From: Citrus sinensis
Taxonomy: Eukaryota; Streptophyta; Magnoliopsida; Sapindales; Rutaceae
DNA: 64,000 nucleotides
Direction: 5' to 3'
Assembly (NCBI RefSeq): GCF_022201045.2
Contig: NC_068564.1
Span: 1,302,001 to 1,366,000, forward strand
In this document: one piece after another, positions 25,430 through 37,342 of the stretch
How the letters are laid out: every line of letters starts with the position of its first letter
Numbering within the stretch: position 1 is the stretch's first letter
Notes under the pieces: generated by a model
Told to the model about the DNA's origin: nothing
The model's input: only the letters and a program-made list of their open reading frames with translations
Database searches by the model: none
Position numbers and translations under genes: made by a program

Positions 25430-26110
25430 AGATCTAAGCATATCAAAATTAAAGTTTGTTTGGGTATTAAAAGGACACCAGCTGGACATGTCCCCATTTC
25501 CTATCTGAGAATGAATCTTCTCAGTAAAGGGATATAAGCAGATTCCTAGTGGGAGTAGTCTTTGTGGTACACTTGATGACCGACCAGAAATATATACCGA
25601 CCAGAAACCTGTCATTCGGAAAGAGGGCATGATCTCACGTCAATGCGACAATTTCGTCACACCCCAAATCGCTGGGAAAAGCACAACACCCCACGTTGTC
25701 CACATCTTATTGTTGAGATCCGTAAGGACCCTTGATTGCCCGAGTATGACAGGCGTGGGAAATTGTTCTAGAGATATGGAATGATTGCCTATAAAAAGGG
25801 GGAAAAAAATATAAAGGAGAGATACAAAAAGGGGGGAAAAACTCTGCCAATTTGATTTCAGAATTTGCTTCTGAAACATTTTTCTTTGATTCAATCGTTA
25901 TTAGTTTGCATAGGTCCAAAAATACAACGTTTTTCCCAAAACCTCACGTATTGACTTAAGCATTGGGGGGTTTTTGCCGGAAAAATCACCAGCGCCTCTG
26001 ATTTATTTCTGTGAGCACATGTCACGAAGGAAGAAATGGATTGATTTGAGCCTTTGGGGTTTGTGCAATTGAGAAAGCGTTAGGAGTACAGTGTTCCAAT
26101 CAGTGTCAAT
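25430..26110 (+). mobile_element. Probable LTR-retrotransposon LTR remnant
   Basis: The order of features resembles a plant Ty3/Gypsy-type LTR: GTCACACCCCAAATCGC, a promoter-like GCCTATAAAAAGGGGG near 25789-25804, a transcribed stretch with CTTTGATTCAATCGTTA, and then TTGACTTAAGCATTGGGG followed by TTTTTGCCGGAAAAATC. I see no primer-binding site, coding region or second LTR, so a solo or truncated LTR is likely. Limits are approximate. Confidence 0.5.
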
Positions 26111-26601
26111 ACAACCATTGGTGAGCCTATTTAATCGGGCAAATAACGACCAAATTTCAACATCAACAAAGTCTAACCTAAAAATATAAAATAATAAAAT
26201 AATAAAAACCCTCGTCCTTATGGAAAGACTGAACCCTCACCTTAATTTAAGCAATAATTTATCTGCAAATGATTTTTTCCCTTTCTTTTTTCTAAAAGTT
26301 AGTTTTTTTTCCTAAATAAACTGATCCACTCTAAGTTGTCAATGTATAATTTTTCCTTTCTTTCCTTTTCCAAAAAAAAAAAAAAAAACCAAAAGGTCAA
26401 AATACAATTTTTGGGGGTGAAATTGTAAAAACACAATTTTACTCCGCCATCGTGACTGAGGACTCTGTTTCCGAGCAAATTACTCGAAGTCCAGAAAAAG
26501 GAAGGGGAAAAAAATCGAAACTTAACTCATTGTTCATGTTTCTCTCGATTTTGTGATACCTCCTATTCGAAGTTTCGATTTTGAGGGCTGTATGATTTAA
26601 T
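26111..26601. other. Upstream and 5' UTR of the coiled-coil gene
   Basis: AT-rich until about 26440, then a more balanced stretch leading to the ATG at 26602. No separate gene. Confidence 0.45.
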
Positions 26602-29600
26602 ATGGATGACAAAACTAGTATAAAAAGTGAGATGGTTGAGTGTAGGAAGTGCAGTGAATTGGAGTCAAAATGCCTTGAACTTGAATCAGAAATTGAAAAG
26701 AAGAAAACCCAGTTTGAAAAACTCGAGCAAAAGTTCAAGGAATTGGAAGATGAGAAAAATGGGATTGAAGAAGAACTCAAGGCTTTGAAGAGGGAGAAGA
26801 AAGGAAGTGAAATTAGTCTAGGAGTTGTTGACTTGACTAGAGAGGGAGAGGGAGATGGGGTGGCTCAGTTAGTGGTTGAGAATAAGGCATTGGAGAGTGG
26901 GATGAAAAGGGCTGAGAATGAAGCTGAGTCTTTGAAGAAGTTGAAAGAGTTGGAGTCTAGGGTTTCGAATGAAGCACTCGAAGGTATTGCCTTCTTGGCT
27001 TTTGTTGAATTGTTTAGTTTCTTTCTTTCATTTTATGGTTTTGTCCTGATGTTAAGGAGAAAACACCATGCATCATGAACTTGAAAGAATAAATATTGAA
27101 TTTTTCATTAATCTTTTATTAGCATAAGTGAATCTGATTGCAGTTGTTTGAATGTGACTCGGTTAGTACGTTGGCAAACTTTTACTGGCAAGAATCTTCC
27201 TTTTATTGTATACCTTTAAGACAAACATTTAGTGGAATTTATTGTATTTATCTGGTTTATGCTTCCTTTTTGTGGTTAGTCTGTTTTGCATTTGGATTTT
27301 TCACTTGATGTGTTTTGTGTGAGAGATTCTTGTGTGGATGGTTCTATTTTCTTGCCCTGAAACAAGTAGAGTTGATGAAAGGGGGCTTTTTAATCCGTCA
27401 ACTGATTGTAAAAGCATCTAAGTTCTAGGTCTGATATGCCTATTGATGGGTGATGAAATTCTTCCAAGGTTTAATTTCCAATTGCTTCAACATAAATCCC
27501 TTGGATCGAGCTGAATCGCTAATGTGGCCTGTTGATTGAGGCCTCTGCAGCTTGAGGTTCTGGATGTTTACTTTGACACCACATGGGAAAGTTATGCTGG
27601 TGTTTGCTCTTTGAGCAATGCTTATAGTGTGACACTTCAATGACTTTTTTTTTGGGTTGGCAAATGTCTTTTTCTCATGCATTTTGATACCCGCGCAATG
27701 GTTGTTTTTGTTGATATAATTTGCATTGCTTTATAAAATGGAATTAGTTTCCTAATCGAGTGATTATATCGTGAGTGGAGGAATCTTTAAACTGATTCTT
27801 TTATGTTTTTGGTTTCATGGCAGGAACACCTTCTAAACATATTATTTCTATGGAAAGAGAAAAAGAAGGTGCCAGTTCAGAATCTAAACCAGAACGCGGT
27901 AGACAAGTCAGAAAAAATTTGGCATTTGAAGAAGATAGAAGTCTCGGCAAAAAGATGGCTCCATCAACGCCCGGTGGTGTTAGAACTGCTAGTTCTGGTG
28001 TAATTGATATATGCGACAGTGATGATGAGCCTGATGTTCCCCATCTCCTTTCAATTTTTGGAGATAAAAACATTTACATATCAACTGATCATCCAGCCGA
28101 AGGAACTGTGGGTAGTGACAGGGAAACTACACCTAATGAAAGTCCAAAGAGAGCTTTTTTTAAGTACAGCTATGAAGAAAATGTGGAGACCTGCAATGAC
28201 AGTGTGCCAGTTGTTACTCCCAAAAGAAAACAAGCTTCTAATATTGTTACTAGCAACACAGAGAGCGATGAAGATGATGTCCCAATCTGTAAACTCAAGA
28301 GGAGGAATATTCAGGAAATAGTTCCTAATCTAGTAAGTTCTGAGATGAAAAGCTGCTGTGTGACAGTTGCTTCTCCTGGGGATGACAACATCGAGAATCT
28401 CGTAACTCCTCCAAGGCGGCGGCTAAGAAAAGGCACCGGAAAGTTTGCTGGAGGAAAAAGGTCCTCTAGCCAAACCCATGAAACTATAGGTCAACAAGGA
28501 ATCCCTGCAACTGAGGATGTTGAAGATGATGAATCAGAAGATGCTGGGTCAGATAGTGAGAGTGAGAACTTGAATGGTTTTATTGTTGATGATGGCACTG
28601 AAGATTCTGATGGTGATGATGCTTCTAGTGGGGCCCAGGATGACTCAGACATGGACTTTGATGAGATTTTATCTAGACTTAACAGGACAAAAGATCAGAA
28701 TTCAGAGTGGGAGTTAGAGGCAGACATGCTTTCAGCCTTCGGTAAGGATCCTGAACTGTGCATGAAGGCCGTATGTGCCCTCTATCGGCAGCAGACTTCT
28801 GAGGAAAAAGATTGTAAAGGATCTTTGGTCTACAATTCCCGTGGCTTCAGCAAATTTGATGCTTACAGGTATGCATATGAACAGTTATTGCATACCTCTT
28901 CACTTGTTAATAGATTTATGGCTGTGATCTCCAATCCTTCTGCTTGCACTTAACTGTCATGTAGTCTCCTTGTATTTATTGTAGGGGGAAAAAGTTGGTA
29001 GAATAATATAGGTTTATTCATGTTGAACTTGATGCAAATTAGTATACGATGAGAACGCTTATTTTCTTCGTAGACTCACTTTATGTTATTTCCTCCAAAC
29101 CCTTGAATTGTAGTTTTTCCTCTATCTTTTCCTGAATTAATTTCTTGTTGAGTTAAATTAAAGGGTTCCACATTCTATCAGTTTGAACTTCCCATCTCTC
29201 CCCTGGAACCATAACTTCTCTGTAGTGAAAACAACTGGCTTTAAGACCATTGTTCCGCGGAGAAATGTCAGCAGAGTTCTCCATACAGTTTATTTTTCTA
29301 GTTGGCGAGGAAAAATGAATGGTATTCCAAATGTATGATGTTTCCATTCTGCTTTTTACCTGTCAGTATACTCTGTTCTTGGTAACTGGCTATGAAGATT
29401 TCCTTTGGAAGTTCAGTCTTTTTGGCATCTGGTCATTAAAGGTATGCATGAAATGGGTGGGATACGACTGATGTTAATAGAGGATCCAGTAGATGTCCTT
29501 GGGTGTATATATCGAAGGGTAGAGCTGGTTTTTTGTCAAACATTAAGTAGATTCTGGGAGGATGCGGATGAGAGGACACTGAGTGAGTCCTTTCCTTGGT

Positions 29601-30832
29601 TGTATAGTCCTCCTTTAGATCATAATTGTTCTATAGCTTGTATGGTGAGGTTTTCATCAATGCAGTAGAGTTGGGACTTTAGATTCTTTGGAAACTTGAA
29701 TGACAGAGAGCTTCAACTCTGTTCTGACTTGCTTAGGGATTGAGGGAGTTCATATCGATAGCATAAAAGAAGATAAGAGAGCCCGGACTCTACAAAAATC
29801 AGGAATTTTTTTCTACTGAATCATACTTTCTCAGTCTTATAGATGACTCTGCACCTATTTTTGCCCCCTCTAGTCTGATATGAAAAGCTAAAGTTCCCGC
29901 AAAGGTGAAGATGATGGTGGCTCAACAGAAAATTAAAATCAATGATGTAATTCAGAAGGGAAGACCAAGAATGGCCTTATCCCTCGATTGGTATGTCTTG
30001 TGTAAAATTGCTTCGAAAAGTATTCACCACTTGTTTCTTCACTGCCCAGCTGCTTTCTTCTTGTGGTCCAAGCTGGTTAGGACTTTTAAATTGGGTTGGG
30101 CAGCACCCGCAGCAAGCTTTTCTGTTTTCTTGGAAAAACTTTTTAGAGTTAAAAGTAGGGGAAAGTCTTCTGTCTTATGGGATTGTGCAGTGAAACTTAA
30201 GAATTTTTAAAACAAAGTGATGGAAGATTACATGTTTCTTTGGGATAGAGTTAAATTCTGCGCTTCTCTATGGGCTTCTTTCTCTCCAGAGTTTAAAGAT
30301 TTGTCTGTCTTTATTTTGATTAATTGGGAAGCAGCTATGGCGTAATATCATTAGTTAGAGTTTTGGATCTTATAGGATTTGTGGTTCTTGGGCTTGTGGA
30401 GTTTTGTCTTCTGTCTTTCTGTCTTTGTGGACTTCTTGAGCCTCCTCTATGTGCATTTCCTGCATCTAATTTACTTATTTTCTTTCTGATAAAAAAATAT
30501 ACTATGTTCTTGGAGTCTACAGTTTGTTAGGCTCCCTTGAATCATTATAGCCCACTGGGATCAGTCAAAATGTATCAAAAGTAAGCCCTTTGCTTTAATT
30601 ACTCATTCTGTCGTTTCACAATAATCACTGAAATCTTTAATTAACCTATAGGGGCACCAGGCTGGCAGAGTTCCTTACTGATGGAGACCCACAAGGTGAA
30701 TTGAAAAAATCAGTCAAGGAGTTGCGAGAGTATGACCCCAAGGGACTTGAGCTTTGCAGAACATTTGCCAGTCGTTACTCCAAGCAACTGTTTGATATCT
30801 GTAAGAACAAAGAGGATCCCTATTTCCCTTGA
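26602..30832 (+). CDS. Acidic coiled-coil protein of unknown function, 3 exons, 535 aa
   Basis: Exons 26602-26983, 27824-28868 and 30652-30832; phases 1, 2 and stop close to 535 residues. I do not recognise a named family. Residues about 12-75 and 90-125 are charged heptad-rich coiled coil (ELESKCLELESEIEKKK). The middle has basic patches of nuclear-localisation type (TPKRKQ, KLKRRN, PPRRRLRKG) and Ser-Pro/Thr-Pro sites. Residues about 355-420 are a long Asp/Glu/Ser tract with FIVDDGTEDSDGDD. The C-terminal 115 residues (from SEWELEADMLSAFGKDPELCMKAVCALYRQ onward, split here by position only) are less biased and look folded; they continue through FDAYR/GTRLAEFLTDG across intron 2. A nuclear chromatin or nucleolar role is inferred from composition only. 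Intron 2 (1.78 kb) carries LINE remnants. Confidence 0.85.
29390..30520 (+). pseudogene. L1-type LINE remnant inside intron 2 of the coiled-coil gene
   Basis: Fragments in + frames match the 3' part of a plant LINE ORF2: FWEDADERTLSESFPWLYS and DFRFFGNLNDRELQL, then CKIASKSIHHLFLHCPAAFF (the zf-RVT zinc-binding motif C-x-x-x-x-S-x-x-H-LF-x-HC), VLWDCAV, and WDRVKFCASLWASFSPEF. Stops, frameshifts and a missing reverse transcriptase core show it is dead. It lies in the same orientation as the host gene. Confidence 0.75.
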
Positions 30833-31634
30833 CTTTGACTTGCCATTGACATGCGTTCAAAGACATTACAATCCCAAGCCTGCTGCTAGAACCAAGTCGC
30901 GGAGAATGACGATTTTGTTCATTTTCCATTCACTCCTTGGTACTAAATTTGTCCCTTTCAGACTAACGGTTTCATCACTACTTTTGTAGGTCAAGAATGT
31001 TTCATTTTATGAGATATTACATGTATATAAAGGTTGTTATAGAAGTATTTAGCGTGCTAGTGTATCTATGTACTTAAGCACCCCAAGATTGGTGAATGGT
31101 ACTTGGTCTGTGATATTTAGCCATCTGATAGAGAATTTGAGTTCCTTGTGGGTAAAGTTTGCAAAATCGTGTGTTAGTGAATGGGCTTCTTAGTCTTAGA
31201 AGCTCAACAATTTAGAGAAGAAAAACTCTCCAAATGAATTAGGGGTATATCTATAATGCAACAGTATTTGGTAAAACACTCTCAGTCTCCAATGAAAGCC
31301 TCTACATTTTTTGTTACACTTGAAATCTGTGTTTTTTAACTTTTAAATTTGACAGTATTGTACATTATATATTATACGTAAGGGGTTCAGGAACGGGAAA
31401 GTTGGAGAGTTGAGATTTTTAAATGGAGAGTTTTGGGGGTTGGCACTATAATGTAATTTTCGTGAAGCAGATATAAAAGTGGACAAGTGGCCGTTGAAAA
31501 TCAAAAGAATTCACATTTGGTCACCTAACACAGAAGTAGGTGTGGCTCTGGTTTGGGTCGTTTGACTTGACTACATTAAGCTCTCTCTATAAGGAGGCGT
31601 CCTCACCACACGGAAACCCGAGGGAGAAAAAGAG
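30833..31634. other. Spacer between coiled-coil gene and DUF7722-like gene
   Basis: 3' UTR of the left gene, then promoter of the right one. CTCTATAAGG at about 31582-31591 is a plausible TATA box 45-50 bp upstream of the ATG at 31635. Confidence 0.45.
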
Positions 31635-31862
31635 ATGGAGGCAGTTTCATGTCGAGTAGCTGGAGTTGCAAGAACCCAGCAAGTGAGCAACAATGGCGGC
31701 TTCCAAATGCCACTGCATTTCCCCAAGTTCTCTCAAACCGACTATGAAACGATGCCCGAATGGCAGCTGGATCGCCTCTTATCGGAATATGGGCTTCCGG
31801 TCATCGGAAATGCAGAGCAAAAGCGGAAATTTGCCATGGGAGCTTTCCTCTGGCCTCACTAA
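31635..31862 (+). CDS. Small DUF7722-like plant protein, single exon, 75 aa
   Basis: One uninterrupted frame of 75 residues with a good ATG context (AGAGATGGAGG). The core MPLHFPKF, YETMPEWQLDRLLSEYGLP and KRKFAMGAFLWP matches a small plant-specific protein family that I recall as DUF7722, whose function is not established. No signal peptide or membrane segment is visible, and the N-terminal 24 residues look unstructured. It sits between the coiled-coil gene and the AG peptide gene, all on the + strand, each with its own promoter-like sequence. The family assignment is from memory of the motif, not a search. Confidence 0.8.
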   Translation: MEAVSCRVAGVARTQQVSNNGGFQMPLHFPKFSQTDYETMPEWQLDRLLSEYGLPVIGNAEQKRKFAMGAFLWPH

Positions 31863-32544
31863 AATTTGCATGAAGTGATGAAAACGCGAAGGCTGCTCTA
31901 AGGCTATGGTATCAATGCATGCACGCTCAAGTTGAGCTTTAATTTTAGTCCATGCAATTGTCTTCGAGATTTTGCGTGATCATTGTATAAGAAATATGTA
32001 CAATGAAAAGATGTTACTCTTCGTAGGTGTTAAATATTTTATAAATGCATGTGCGTGTGAATGCTTGATGGTTTCTTGCTCCTGTGATATCAAAAGCATT
32101 AGCAATCTTCTTTGGTTAAGTGCTTTCGAAAGGAAATTAATCACCAAAAACCATAACTTTGTTAGCAATAATAATTAAATATTTTAATGATGGAATATGG
32201 AAAAAATTGAAGGGGAACGTAACATGGCTACGTGGGTCTTCTGAACATGCGGGTGGACCCAACAATTTGCATGCAAAATAATAAAACCACCTCTTAATTA
32301 TTAGTTATTAATTATTCAATATGAAACACAAGCCCTATAAAAATGGAGTGCGTGTGTGTGTGTATAAATTCTATTCATCCACGTTCGTTCGTTCGTTCAT
32401 TCACCATTCTTAATTTTGCATCTTCTTTCTCTCTGCCTACTCTTTGTTTGTTTGCCCTTTTTTTTTTTCCCCCTTCATTTTCAGTTCTCTGTGTTCCTCT
32501 TTTCAAATATTGAGACTGCTTAAAAAAGGAGGAGAAAAAAAACA
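31863..32544. other. Spacer and promoter of the arabinogalactan peptide gene
   Basis: No gene seen in this stretch. The right part holds the TATA box listed separately and a pyrimidine-rich 5' leader with GTTC repeats near 32383-32402. Confidence 0.5.
32336..32343 (+). promoter_or_regulatory. TATA box of the arabinogalactan peptide gene
   Basis: TATAAAAA preceded by GCCC, about 200 bp upstream of the ATG at 32545, followed by a CT-rich leader typical of strongly expressed plant genes. Confidence 0.6.
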
Positions 32545-32861
32545 ATGGTTGTGTGTAGGGCTTCTTTCAATATATTTATAATAATTTCGATCATATACGC
32601 GATGATGACAATGCCAGCGGTGTCTCAGGGGCAATCCACGGCGGCTTCTCCGGCACCCACCAGCGACGGTGAGAGTTTCAACATTCAGTTCTTCTCTTCT
32701 GTCATTCTTACATATATTATATAAAGTTATAGTATGTGATTATTAATTAATTAATTAATTAATTAATTAATTAAATTGCATTTGCAGGGACATCAATAGA
32801 CCAAGGAATTGCATATGTTCTGATGCTGGTGGCGTTGATTCTCACGTACCTTATTCATTGA
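32545..32861 (+). CDS. Arabinogalactan peptide (AGP16/20/22 type), 2 exons, 65 aa
   Basis: Exons 32545-32668 and 32788-32861, phase 1 junction, 65 residues; too short for ordinary ORF calling. Residues 1-27 form a hydrophobic secretion signal ending near VSQG. The mature part is a very short peptide, QSTAAASPAPTSDG, with AS-P-AP sites for proline hydroxylation and arabinogalactan attachment. The tail TSIDQGIAYVLMLVALILTY is the hydrophobic GPI-anchor signal that is removed, so the mature product is only a dozen or so residues on the outer plasma membrane face. DGTSIDQGIAYVLM is highly conserved among AG peptides. The exact paralogue is not assigned. The intron contains an ATTA microsatellite at about 32741-32774. 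Confidence 0.92.
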
Positions 32862-33931
32862 CTCCTGTACCGGCGCTTGTGGATGTGGTGTAATTTTTGT
32901 TGGTTTCTGAAGGATAGATTCAGTGTTTAATCTTTTGAATTTTATAGACCAATTGAATTGAATTGCCATCTTTATTTGTTCTTCAGATATTCCTGATGAT
33001 GCTATATTGCACCTCTTTATGCAAACTTTTTTCTTTTTTCTTCAATTTTATGTTCTCCTATGATAATATTCCAAGTCTAAATTTTAGGTTATTCCCGTTT
33101 TGAAAATTCTGGCTCTTTCTTTTTACACTTTTCGATTATTATGAGAAATTGGGATGGCTTCTCCTTTTAACCCCTTGAGCAGAGATGCGGAGATTTTTTT
33201 TTTTCAAAAAAAAAAAAAAGAGGTTAGTAAGAGATTTTTAGAATGAAATATTTACGAAATTTATATATGAATTTACCTCATAACAAAAACAACTTTTCAG
33301 AAGTCATAACACGAAAATTATAAATTCGAGGCCAAAGCGTAAAACTTCTGCCTTGAAATGATTAAACTCCAATTTTTATTTTTTCTCGCCTCAACGGACC
33401 CAGGCATTACATATTCATCCGTGTAGTTGTTCCGTTCTTTCTCGAACCTCATGTTCAAGTCAAATCAAACCGTCCAATCTTCATAAGATTTATTATCAAA
33501 CGCCAACAAAATTGCTCAGAAGAGTTGAGACGAAACTTGCAAAGCTTTACTATATAATTAGCAAACTGAGACCAACTCTCAGGAAAAATTGCTCGGCCAA
33601 AGAGCCAAGAAAAGATACACGCTCAAACCGAGCTGTACAAAGCGAGTTAGCTCCAAAACGAGAAAACAAAAAAAAATAAAAATATTGGTTAAGGCAAAAT
33701 ATTCTACTGTGCCTTAGCAATTAGCATTTAGCAGGCCTAGTGGCCTATGGAAAAGGACCTACCGCGATCAAAATTCTGTCGTTTTATTAGCATGTATGAT
33801 TTATCCACAGCAAAGCTTCGAAGCGGTTTGCCCGCCCCATGTAAGGTGTTGCTCCTACGCCCTCACCGAACATTGATTCACTGAAGGATAGAGAATTGAG
33901 TGGCAATCTTCATTATGATGTACTACGTCGG
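32862..33931. other. Spacer between AG peptide and mitochondrial carrier genes (convergent)
   Basis: Contains both 3' UTRs. No other gene seen. Confidence 0.5.
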
Positions 33932-36900
33932 TTATCGGTTATGTAGAACATACTTCACAACTTCATAGAATGAGACAACAATCCCAACGGAAGGGCCTGC
34001 ACGGGCAACACGAGGACCAACTCCTGTGAACAAACCCTTGATACCTGCCTCCCTGCTCCAAGCAGATTAAAGGGTCACTACTACATAGGCTTGATATAAT
34101 ATGTAAACAAACAACCAATATATATTTGAATTGATTAAAATCATATGGAATACACAGTCATTAGACCATGAAATTTCATACCTACACCTATTGCCAATAC
34201 AGATCAGCGAAGAAGGTTCTCAGAGATGAAATTCATTTAACAATTGATTTGATAGAAAATTTGGATAGCTCAAGTTGGGATCTAAAAACAATAATTAATT
34301 ATGAATTAGAAAACCTACCTCCAAACCTCCATTAATGTTTGTCGTGTTGTCATCCTCATTGCCCTGCCAGGATCCTTCTGAAAAATAAAGAGACAACAGC
34401 ATAATTATTGAATAAGATATTCCAAAAATTTATTACCATTTTTTTCCCCACAAAACCAACAGATATCCTAAAAGATACACGACTGATCAGAATTCCCTAA
34501 CCCAAAAGAAAGAGAATGCACTGTCATATTTTTAGAAATTACCTCTATTTGCCTTCGGGTCTTTGCAACATCTAGAGGACATGTAGCAGCAGCGGCGAGG
34601 CTTCCTGCAACAAAAGCAGCAGAAAAATTTGCTCCAAGTACACTGGCTGCGTTGGAATCCTCACCCACAAAACTCAGAAGTCTTCTCCTCATCTAGTTGA
34701 ATGAAGAAAACAAATCATGGTCCAAGAATATCACATATACACGCACACAGCTATATCATACACAAAACAAATGGTACAAGATAAGCAGATTGAGAGAATA
34801 AATTCTCACAGGCTCAAGAGTTGACCAACAAATTGCTGAGAAAGGAACATCTCGAGCAAGCTGCGTTCCCATGCCCGTCCACAGTATGCGGTAGCCTTGG
34901 ACTGTTACATGAAGATTGTCAATCATAATGAACCAAAAAAAAACAAAAACGGTCAACTGCAATGTGCCAATGGTGAACTGTATTATTGTTAGTCCTTCCT
35001 CGCTTAAAGCTGAATGATTTTCATGTAGAATCCTTATTGTTTCTTGCATTGTCTATGGTTTATATATGACCCAACATCTTGGAAGTAAAATTTAAGACAA
35101 CGTCAATGTCTTGTCTCATAAAAATCAACTAAATTCAATGAAAAACTAGAATAACAAAGCAACATGAGCATGTTCAATTTTCCAGCATTTTAGTAACTAA
35201 CTGAGGATAGAATCCACATGGATTGGCCCATTTAACCATCTATATATAAGCCTAATCACCAATAGACACTCTGACATTCTACATAAGGTTTTAACAGAGT
35301 CATGGTATTAAATTTCTAGAAACAGTCATACAACTCAAAAAATTTGAATTCTGAAGAAACTGAGTTCAACATGTGAAGACTTGTATGCTACTTTTAACTT
35401 CAAATTTTGATTCAAATTGGTGATGCATTTAATTCACTTCTAAAATTGAATAAGTGCATATTTATATGAAAGGTGAAAAGATCTACTCTAAGAAGCCTAT
35501 CCGCTCTAATCCACATGAACATGAAACTGAATTCACCAATTTCATGAAAAGTACCCTTGAACTCATGATTATTTTGAAGTATAAGAAACAGGAGCACAAG
35601 CAATGAAGCTGTCAAGTTTGTTTAAGCCAATTTCTGTGTTAAAAACTACTATTAATTAATGAATCAACTTACAGCCTTTTTGAATGTTATTTGTGCTTTT
35701 AACATGGGACAGTACACCCAATAACGTCTGCCAGACACCAGGAGGCTTCTTGCCAATTTGATTACCCTTGAATGCCTATTTTACAACAAAATGAGAAAAA
35801 GTTTTGATAATTAGTCCTAATTCATATTTTACATACGAAGATAAGCACTCCAACTATTAATCAGTTTTAAAGCAACATGAATTCCGTGTTTATCATCTCT
35901 TCATGCAAGTACTCCAAATATTCTGCTAATTTGTCTACTACAAGTCCATCAAAACAGCCAAACTAAGAATGTTAAGATCTCATATCTCGCATCACTAACA
36001 CATGTCCAACTATGAGTCTGTAGTATATTTCTGAAATAAAGACATCACTAAAGGCATTTACTCCTCTAGAGAGAAGTCAGTGCCAAATGGCAACAACTGA
36101 ATTATTTTTCAACGACCTCTCCCGAACATAATTCCTTTTATACATTTAAATAGAAGTAGGCATTAATTAATATGTAACAACCTGCATCCGGGTTCTGGCA
36201 AGTTCAATGGGGTAGCAAGTTGCACAAGCCAATGATCGTGCCAATGATCCTGCAACCAAAGGGACATATGGTGTCGCACTTGGAGCATTCTTATCAGTTG
36301 CCTCTTCTAACCAGTTGCGGAACACGTCATAGCAAGGTAGGTAGATTCCCACCTGTTCAAATAGAGTGAATGCCCATTAACAATAGCCTACTTGGTAAAA
36401 TCATTCTCTATAATCTGCAATGCACTTATTGCTGATATTCCCCTGCTAGAATGAGAAACTTACCGTTGGTACAGCCAATGCCAAACCAGCATTTGTGCCT
36501 CTCCACAGCCTGGAAAATCCTTCCTGCAGTAACCCTCCAATTAGGCCATTGAAAATCCCTTTGGTGTACAAGCAATCAAAAATGAGCATTTATGCCACAG
36601 ACATTGAATATGTGCCAAACCCCACCAACCTGCCGTATGATTTTGTAAAAGACATCAAGTGTTCCTCTGTACTGAAAACAATCAGGAGGACACATTGACA
36701 CAGTACCATGAACTCCAGCACGTGTACAGGACGGAGAACACCTTAAATCTGCAAACATCTAACCAAAAATAAACTAACAAAATTAACCACTTCTTCAATT
36801 CTTAACACATGTTCACACGAAATTGCTTCAACGAAACCAGAAAATGGCATGGAATACATACTGTTCTAGGCCCAAAATAGGCCATACGACTAATAAGATT

Positions 36901-37342
36901 GCTTAACGGATGTGAGTAAGCTACTCCAGCAGCTTGTGCTTGCAACCTTGTCTGCAAATAACAAAAATTAAACAAACGTATATATAAATAAGCACACTTT
37001 TACATACAAATATTTGAGAAAATCATGTTATCAAATAATTATAATAATTTTTTTAAAACTTATTAACAAATTTATTACCTTGGCAACGTCAAGAGGATTG
37101 ACGATGATAGCCGACAAAAACGCAGCACCAGCGGCGGAAAAAGCTCTCTCTCCTAACCCTAACTTTCCATCGGAAACGTTTGATGTAGTTTCATTCGACT
37201 GCGACGCAGCCAATCCTCCTCTCTCATGTCTATCATCACCTACCGTCAATACCGTTATCGTCAAGTCACGGCCATTAATCTCGGTTTTCTCCGGACTCAT
37301 CCACGGATGCTCCGTTGCCTCAGTCTCCGCCGCCTCCGCCAT
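33932..37342 (-). CDS. MTM1: Mitochondrial carrier of the MTM1 / SLC25A39-40 type, 10 exons, 412 aa
   Basis: Exons (minus): 37079-37342, 36862-36951, 36630-36758, 36464-36523, 36182-36352, 35673-35775, 34810-34901, 34543-34692, 34319-34377 and 33932-34052; phases close to 412 residues. The three carrier signatures are present in order: NPLDVAKTRLQ, YPIELARTRMQ and CPLDVAKTRRQ, so it is a full six-helix inner-membrane carrier. The first matrix loop has C125-X3-C129-X11-C141-X3-C145 (CSPSC ... CPPDC), a feature of the MTM1/SLC25A39/40 branch. In yeast and Arabidopsis MTM1 is linked to manganese activation of mitochondrial superoxide dismutase; the human homologues import glutathione. GPSVGIVVSFYEVVKYVL near the end is conserved. 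The N-terminal 60 residues are acidic and variable. Whether this is the MTM1 or MTM2 orthologue is not resolved. Confidence 0.95.
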
